Positions 59,821 through 64,000 of a stretch of DNA of 64,000 nt are shown here, piece by piece. Within the stretch, counting starts at the first letter, position 1. Every line of letters starts with the position of its first letter. The notes beneath the pieces were generated by a model. The model was not told where the DNA came from. It saw only the letters and a program-made list of their open reading frames with translations, and did not search any database. Where the stretch lies: contig CANGYQ010000001.1 in NCBI GenBank assembly GCA_947458745.1, positions 744,001 through 808,000 on the forward strand. The letters run 5' to 3'. The translations under genes and the position numbers were made by a program. This stretch comes from Bryobacteraceae bacterium (lineage in GTDB: Bacteria > Acidobacteriota > Terriglobia > Bryobacterales > Bryobacteraceae).

Positions 59821-61329
59821 ATGAAGCCCGTTGCTCTACTGTGCCTAGCCCTGACATGCGCCTGGACGCAGACGCCATCTGCGGGATCTCTTTCGCGAAC
59901 GGCGGCCTCACCCGGAATCGCCTTCAGTCAAGCCAACGCTGCTGGACAGGTGCCGTCGCCCGCGGCCGCTTCCACCGGCACGGCACCGCTGACACTGGCG
60001 GAGGTGATTGCCTCGGTCAATCGTAACTATCCTCCGCTGCTGGCCGCTTTGCAGGAAAAGCAGCTGGCGGAAGCGGACGTGCTCTCCTCCCTGGGCCGCT
60101 TTGATCTGGTGCTGAGGGCTTCCGGGAATACCGACGAACTGGGCAAACTTTACAGCGACCGGCAGTTCAACACGCAACTGGAGCAGTCCCTGGCCACTGG
60201 CGGCATCAGTTACTTCACTGGGTATCGCCTCTCTCGCGGCACGTTCGCCGACTACGATGGCAAGGAACTGACCAACTCGGCCGGTGAATACCGCGCCGGC
60301 ATCCGCGTGCCGCTATTCCGCGATCGCGCCATCGATTCACGCCGCGCCGACCTGTACAAGACCCGGCTGGGCCTGAAGCTGGCCGATTTGAGTATCGACC
60401 AGCAGCGCATCGTCATCACCCAGGCCGCCACCCGCCGCTACTGGGACTGGCTGTCGGCTGGCCGCTTGTTTGGCGTGGCCCAGGCGATCCTCCAGATTGC
60501 CGAAGCTCGGGACGCCTATCTCCGGGAGGCCGTGGACCGCGGGGCGCTGCCGCGCATCGACGTCACCGACAATGCGCGCGTGATCCTGCAACGGCAAAGC
60601 AATCTAGTGGCCGCCCGCCGCATCCTCGAACAAGCCGGCATTGAGCTCTCGCTGTTCTATCGCGACCTCAACGGAGAGCCAGTGATCGCTGGGGCCGATC
60701 GTCTCCCCCCGGGCTTCCCCAATCCCGCGGTCATCGACAACAACCGGCTCCGTAACGACATCGAACTCGCACTCACCCGCCGGCCCGAGGTAACCCGCCT
60801 GCTCACCCAGCGGGATCAAGTGGAGATCGACCGGAAACTGGCCATCAATCAGCAGTCTCCCGGCGTCGACTTCCTATTCAGCTATGCCCGGCAGTTGGGT
60901 GAACAGCAAACCAAACGCGGTCCGGACGAAGTGCGTTCCACGCTCAACTTCGACCTGCCGCTGCAACGCCGCGCCGCCCGGGGCCGGGAAGATGCCGCCG
61001 AGGCCCGGCTTTCGCAAATCGACCAGCGCGTCCGCTTCCAGAAGGATCAGATTGGTGCCGAAGTGCGCGATGCGGTCTCCGCCGTGCGGGCGGCCTATGA
61101 GCGTACAGTGGTGCTGGCCAATGAAGTCCGCGTGACCAAGGAAGTGGAGAATGCCGAGCGCGAGCGCTACGAACTGGGCGACTCCAACCTGTTCACGCTC
61201 AACCTGCGCGAGATCGCCACCGTGGATGCTCAAGTCCGTGAAGTGAATGCGCTGGCTGACTACTACCGTGCCTTCGCTCTCTACGAACTCTCGATCGCCC
61301 AGGCGCTAACGGTGCGGCCCCAACCCTAA
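59821..61329 (+). CDS. TolC-family outer-membrane channel protein
   Basis: The 502-residue product begins with a signal peptide (VALLCLALTCAWTQ) and has the TolC repeats: LTLAEVIASVNRNYPPLLAAL, then a long helical stretch, and a second half with helical pairs (RLSQIDQRVRFQKDQIGAEVRDAVSAVRAAYERTVVLANEVRVTKE, LFTLNLREIATVDAQVREVNALADYYRAF). It forms a trimeric tunnel through the outer membrane. It is the last gene of the regulated ABC-HlyD-TolC set. A putative cargo gene should be looked for in the flanks; none was seen. Length and fold are normal. Confidence 0.93.
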   Translation: MKPVALLCLALTCAWTQTPSAGSLSRTAASPGIAFSQANAAGQVPSPAAASTGTAPLTLAEVIASVNRNYPPLLAALQEKQLAEADVLSSLGRFDLVLRASGNTDELGKLYSDRQFNTQLEQSLATGGISYFTGYRLSRGTFADYDGKELTNSAGEYRAGIRVPLFRDRAIDSRRADLYKTRLGLKLADLSIDQQRIVITQAATRRYWDWLSAGRLFGVAQAILQIAEARDAYLREAVDRGALPRIDVTDNARVILQRQSNLVAARRILEQAGIELSLFYRDLNGEPVIAGADRLPPGFPNPAVIDNNRLRNDIELALTRRPEVTRLLTQRDQVEIDRKLAINQQSPGVDFLFSYARQLGEQQTKRGPDEVRSTLNFDLPLQRRAARGREDAAEARLSQIDQRVRFQKDQIGAEVRDAVSAVRAAYERTVVLANEVRVTKEVENAERERYELGDSNLFTLNLREIATVDAQVREVNALADYYRAFALYELSIAQALTVRPQP

Positions 61330-61358
61330 GCCGCTCCCGGACCCACTACACTGGGCCG

Positions 61359-62135
61359 ATGGAGTTCCGGTATCTCGAAGTTACGGTCGCCGATGGCATC
61401 GCCCGGGTGAAACTGAATCGTCCGGAGCGGCGCAACGCCCTTTCGCTGGAGCTGATGCGGGAGCTGATCGCGTGTCTGGATACACTGGCCGCCCAACCGC
61501 AGGTGCACGTCGTGATCCTCGCCGCCGCGGGCAAGGTCTTCAGCTCCGGCCATGACTTGGGGGAGATGACTGGGCGCAGTGAGGCCGACTATGGCGAGAT
61601 CTTCTCCACCTGCACCCGGATGATGGCGCGTGTGCAGTCCATCCCCCAGCCGGTGATCGCGGAAGTCCAAGGCATGGCCACCGCCGCGGGCTGCCAACTG
61701 GTGGCCACCTGCGACCTGGCCATCGCCGCCGAAGACGCCCAGTTCGCCACGCCTGGGGTCAAGATCGGCCTCTTCTGCACCACCCCGGCAGTGGCCCTGG
61801 TGCGCTCCATCGGGCGCAAGCGAGCGCTCGAAATGCTGCTGACGGGAACACCGATCTCCGCGCAGACGGCCGCCGAATGGGGCCTCATCAACCAAGCCGT
61901 GCCCGCTGCCGAGCTTCGCGCCGAAACCGAACGCCTGGCCGCCCGCATCGCCAACGCCAGCGGCTTTGTGGTGGGTCTGGGCAAACGCGCCTTCTACGAA
62001 CAGCTCGACCGCCCCCAACCCGACGCCTACGCCTGTGCCGAACAAGTGATGCGCCGCAACGCCCAGGCCGCCGACGCGCAGGAAGGGATGACGGCGTTTC
62101 TCGAAAAGCGGACTCCACTGTGGCGAGGTGAATAG
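61359..62135 (+). CDS. Enoyl-CoA hydratase/isomerase family protein
   Basis: The 258-residue protein has the crotonase fold: VKLNRPERRNALSLELM, VVILAAAGKVFSSGHDLGEM as the oxyanion-hole strand, QGMATAAGCQLVATCDLAIA and KIGLFCTTPAVALVRSIGRKRALEMLLTG. The two Gly-rich strands are kept; the two catalytic Glu residues of classical hydratase are not obvious, so isomerase or hydrolase activity is possible. The gene ends with Trp-Arg-Gly-Glu-stop, and these 15 bases are then repeated several times after the stop. It starts 29 bp after the TolC-type gene. Confidence 0.92.
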   Translation: MEFRYLEVTVADGIARVKLNRPERRNALSLELMRELIACLDTLAAQPQVHVVILAAAGKVFSSGHDLGEMTGRSEADYGEIFSTCTRMMARVQSIPQPVIAEVQGMATAAGCQLVATCDLAIAAEDAQFATPGVKIGLFCTTPAVALVRSIGRKRALEMLLTGTPISAQTAAEWGLINQAVPAAELRAETERLAARIANASGFVVGLGKRAFYEQLDRPQPDAYACAEQVMRRNAQAADAQEGMTAFLEKRTPLWRGE

Positions 62136-62224
62136 TGGCGAGGTGAATAGTGGCGAGGTGAATAGTGGCGAGGTGAATAGTGGCGAGGTGAATAGTGGCG
62201 AGGTGAATAGTGGCGAGGGGAGTA
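62120..62224 (+). repeat. 15-bp tandem repeat at the enoyl-CoA hydratase stop codon
   Basis: GTGGCGAGGTGAATA is repeated six times perfectly (62120-62209), with a seventh diverged copy (62210-62224). The first copy supplies the last codons and stop of the enoyl-CoA hydratase, so each following copy also reads Trp-Arg-Gly-Glu-stop in the same frame. Confidence 0.95.
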
Positions 62225-62295
62225 GCGGACCGCAGCCAGCCTGCTTGTTACGATGGGATCATGCAGCGGTACCAGTGAGGCGCGCGTAACGGGCG

Positions 62296-62697
62296 TCAAC
62301 CAAAAAGGTCCCCAATGCCCGGCACCTTCGAACCCTTTTTCAGGTTCTTTTTCCTATCGAGGACCCGCAGGTTATCTTCTGTGTTGCTACCACCCTTGGA
62401 ATATGGCCACACGTGGTCTATGTGATGCTTCCGGGGGTCGAACTTCTCGCCCTTTAGATCACGGGCAATCACGCGCCGGCGGGTACTGGAGCGAACATAC
62501 CGAGTACGCGGACGTGTTGTTGCCACCCCGAGACCCGCGCCCAGCCATTGACAGACTTTAGCTTGGTCATAATGAAGTCCTCCCGATTTGGCAATCAAGG
62601 CCCCAGCGATCAACCCGATCATTCCATGGGTCAAAGCCTTAAGCCACCATCTGATCCCCTCACGAGCGGCGTACACGATTTTGAAGAGTACGACCAA
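62296..62697 (-). CDS. HNH endonuclease-domain membrane protein
   Basis: The 133-residue protein has one or two N-terminal hydrophobic helices (ALTHGMIGLIAGALIA) and a C-terminal HNH nuclease motif: FDPRKHHIDHVWPYSKGGSNTEDNLRVLDRKKNLKKG, with HIDH, the Asn-containing loop and the KKN end. HNH nucleases cut DNA, and a small membrane-linked one resembles Cas/McrA-type defence or phage proteins. It is convergent with the enoyl-CoA hydratase gene. Its stop lies about 72 bp from the tandem repeat. No partner gene was recognised. Confidence 0.75.
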   Translation of the reverse strand: MVVLFKIVYAAREGIRWWLKALTHGMIGLIAGALIAKSGGLHYDQAKVCQWLGAGLGVATTRPRTRYVRSSTRRRVIARDLKGEKFDPRKHHIDHVWPYSKGGSNTEDNLRVLDRKKNLKKGSKVPGIGDLFG

Positions 62698-62825
62698 ACC
62701 AAAAGGCCGCCGATGATGATCAGTAAGTCAGATTCTGTACGTGGCATTGGTCAATCTGACATGATATCTCGCCGCTAGACCGTGGCGCGCACTCGCGCTA
62801 CCCTGGGAGTGGAGGCGCGACACCG

Positions 62826-63068
62826 ATGGCCAGCAAGAATCCTATTCTCGAACCATCCACCGACTGGCGCACCTACGCGGCTGAGCTGGCCTTTGATGCG
62901 CGTCAGATCCAAGCCCGGCTGGGGCGTCCCTTGTCGGCGGACGAACTGGAAGAACTGGAAGAGTTGGACGACATCGCCTATGTCGATGGGCTGCCCCAAC
63001 GTGAACAGATGATCCCCGCTTCTGTGCTCCTGGCCAAGTATCGTCGAAATGTGGTCCGTCAGCGTTAG
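62826..63068 (+). CDS. Antitoxin-like small protein of a RelE/ParE-type pair
   Basis: The 80-residue acidic protein (SADELEELEELDDIAYVDGLPQRE) has no recognised family but overlaps the next gene by 20 bases, as antitoxin genes often do with RelE/ParE-type toxins. The central acidic repeat and basic tail (KYRRNVVRQR) would suit toxin binding. No DNA-binding domain is visible. Assignment as antitoxin rests on context. Confidence 0.55.
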   Translation: MASKNPILEPSTDWRTYAAELAFDARQIQARLGRPLSADELEELEELDDIAYVDGLPQREQMIPASVLLAKYRRNVVRQR

Positions 63069-63306
63069 GCCGCAAGCGGCGCGGGATTTGGACCGCGCTC
63101 CGGAGCGGGTGCGGGATGAAGCGCTGGACATGCTGGAAGCGCTTGGCGATGATCCGAACGCCGTGGGCGCCGCGCCGATGCGTGGACGCCGCGGCCTCTA
63201 CCGGGTCTATCTGGGTGAGGGGTACCGGATGGTCTACCATCTTGAACCGGCCAGTCAGCAAGTAGCCGTGCTCCGAATCGCGCACCGCTCCACCGTCTAT
63301 TCTTAG
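63049..63306 (+). CDS. RelE/ParE-superfamily toxin
   Basis: The 85-residue protein reads like the RelE/ParE fold: MWSVSVRPQAARDLDRAPERVRDEALDMLEAL, GRRGLYRVYLGEGYRMVYHLE and VLRIAHRSTVYS. The central Arg residues (RGRRGLYRVYL, YRMVYHLE) are typical of the RNA-binding surface. It is translated right after or within the preceding gene, so the pair is a toxin-antitoxin unit. Target (mRNA or DNA gyrase) is not known. Confidence 0.8.
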   Translation: MWSVSVRPQAARDLDRAPERVRDEALDMLEALGDDPNAVGAAPMRGRRGLYRVYLGEGYRMVYHLEPASQQVAVLRIAHRSTVYS

Positions 63307-63324
63307 AAGCCGCGCTCAATCAAA

Positions 63325-63357
63325 AAGGAGCACTGAGGGTTTCCCCAGGTGCTCCTT
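63325..63357 (-). terminator. Intrinsic terminator of the minus-strand oxidoreductase gene
   Basis: AAGGAGCAC and GTGCTCCTT form a 9-bp perfect stem (63325-63333, 63349-63357), with a further CTG/CAG-type inner stem, and on the minus strand the hairpin is followed by TTTTTG. It lies 43 bp after the stop of the oxidoreductase and could also serve the toxin gene on the plus strand. Confidence 0.85.
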
Positions 63358-63400
63358 CTGCTAACGCGAACAAAACCAGCGTTGCCCGACGGCAACCGTC

Positions 63401-64000
63401 CTACGAGAAACGGTACTTCTGCGACTTCTCATCCCACAGAACCTTCTTGCCGTTCTTGTAGGAGAGCGTCGCCAGGTGGCCGCCCACTGCTGCCTGCTGA
63501 CCCGCGCGGGCCGGGGCGATCAGTTTGGCTTTCCCGGCGATCGCTTCAAACAGGTTCTTCACGTGGTTCTGCACGGCGGGGATGTCATTGCCGGGCAGGT
63601 GGATGTTGATCGGCTTGCGAGCGGCCACTTTGGCCGGGGGCTTGCCGCCGAACTTCTCGGGGTAGTAGTTCAGGATCTGGCGGTTCAACACCTCGATGGT
63701 GCCTTCGCCGCCCATGAACTGCTCGCCGTAGCCGAACCAGTCGTTGCCAAAGAAGCACGAGTAGTTGATGTGGAACTTGTTGGGGTACTCGTAGATGGCC
63801 GACAGCGTATCCGGCACTTCACGGTCGTCCTGGGTCCAGCGGTAGATGCCGCCGGAGGCCATGCAGGAGGTGGGCTCGGTTTTGCCGCAGACGAAGTTGG
63901 TGATGTCGGTCTGGTGCACCAGCAGGTCAGTGGAGATGCCGCCGGAATAGTCCCAGTAGAGACGCCACTGGTAGTAGCGCTGCTTGTCAAAGGCGCGCTT
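63401..64000 (-). CDS. Gfo/Idh/MocA family oxidoreductase, N-terminal part cut by the window edge
   Basis: The frame is open through position 64000 and about 199 residues are seen, ending at TAA/stop 63401. The visible part reads YYQWRLYWDYSGGISTDLLVHQTDITNFV, the typical C-terminal barrel of a Gfo/Idh/MocA enzyme with the HQTD motif, then FHINYSCFFGNDWFGYGEQFMGGEGTIEV. The NAD-binding domain lies outside the window. Substrate would be a sugar or inositol-like compound. The terminator follows. No start can be assigned. Confidence 0.9.
   Translation of the reverse strand, partial: KRAFDKQRYYQWRLYWDYSGGISTDLLVHQTDITNFVCGKTEPTSCMASGGIYRWTQDDREVPDTLSAIYEYPNKFHINYSCFFGNDWFGYGEQFMGGEGTIEVLNRQILNYYPEKFGGKPPAKVAARKPINIHLPGNDIPAVQNHVKNLFEAIAGKAKLIAPARAGQQAAVGGHLATLSYKNGKKVLWDEKSQKYRFS

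Noticed and set aside
62120..62224. CRISPR-like array
   Set aside because: The 15-bp units are contiguous with no spacers, so it is a minisatellite and not CRISPR.
62027..62299. Minus-strand frame containing (YSPRH)n repeats
   Set aside because: It is just the reverse reading of the 15-bp tandem repeat; no other support for a protein.

Overview
The window is about 62-64% G+C and reads as a chromosome segment of an Acidobacteriota bacterium, most likely of the Bryobacterales/Solibacter group. This placement is inferred from gene content: a PadR regulator followed by an acidobacterial-type MacB/FtsX permease (ADOP), a PSD1/DUF1553 cytochrome paired with a Tat-exported DUF1501 protein, a sortilin/BNR-type propeller protein, a ThuA protein, a PEP-CTERM protein and a cytochrome c-copper monooxygenase. 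The presence of parA-parB with two parS-like sites next to rsmG-mnmG suggests an origin-proximal locus, but I found no DnaA-box cluster.

Layout. 1-1810: a truncated SAM methyltransferase and a Wzt-like O-antigen ABC ATPase (minus). 1843-1919: tRNA-Met. 1923-5938: parB, parA, rsmG, mnmG (minus). 5963-10143: purD, tRNA-Arg(CCT), and a pair of translationally coupled c-di-GMP proteins, the first with a degenerate GGDEF motif. 10179-15873 (minus): DUF1501 protein, PSD1 cytochrome, metallophosphoesterase. 16038-20072: three overlapping frames that look like one large acidobacterial protein split by two frameshifts. 20134-22095: a CusF-like lipoprotein and an M28 peptidase. 22116-25651 (minus): a tight operon of five unrecognised genes, the best candidate for an undescribed system. 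25711-31402 (minus): copper monooxygenase, ispF-ispD, PIN/TRAM protein, RRM protein, M20 peptidase. 31562-31838: relics of DUF433 and DinB genes. 31879-33877: DoxX-like protein, trxB, PEP-CTERM protein with a nested inverted repeat after it. 33984-37064: propeller protein. 37107-37656: a gene-poor gap holding a HicB-like relic and a PadR operator. 37657-40578: PadR-ADOP.

40611-42072 holds two paralogous heme/helix-hairpin-helix proteins flanking a DUF5655-like gene. 42163-46975 is a plus-strand run: amidohydrolase, RidA-like protein, mandelate racemase family enzyme, acyl carrier protein and beta-ketoacyl synthase. 47045-48246 holds MazEF and a frameshifted nucleotidyltransferase. 48253-51583: ThuA protein, SDR, infA, a stand-alone ClpB-D2-like AAA+ protein. 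51650-54056: divergent Tat-exported aldo/keto reductase and AraC regulator. 54091-56103: a degenerate-JAMM membrane protein and rsmI. 56155-61329: ArsR-type regulator and a peptidase-less ABC/HlyD/TolC export system. 61359-64000: enoyl-CoA hydratase ending in a 15-bp minisatellite that repeats its own last codons, an HNH protein, a RelE/ParE-type toxin-antitoxin pair, a terminator, and a truncated Gfo/Idh/MocA oxidoreductase.

All functional calls come from reading motifs in the translated sequence; no database search was run. Start codons were adjusted where a better start was visible.
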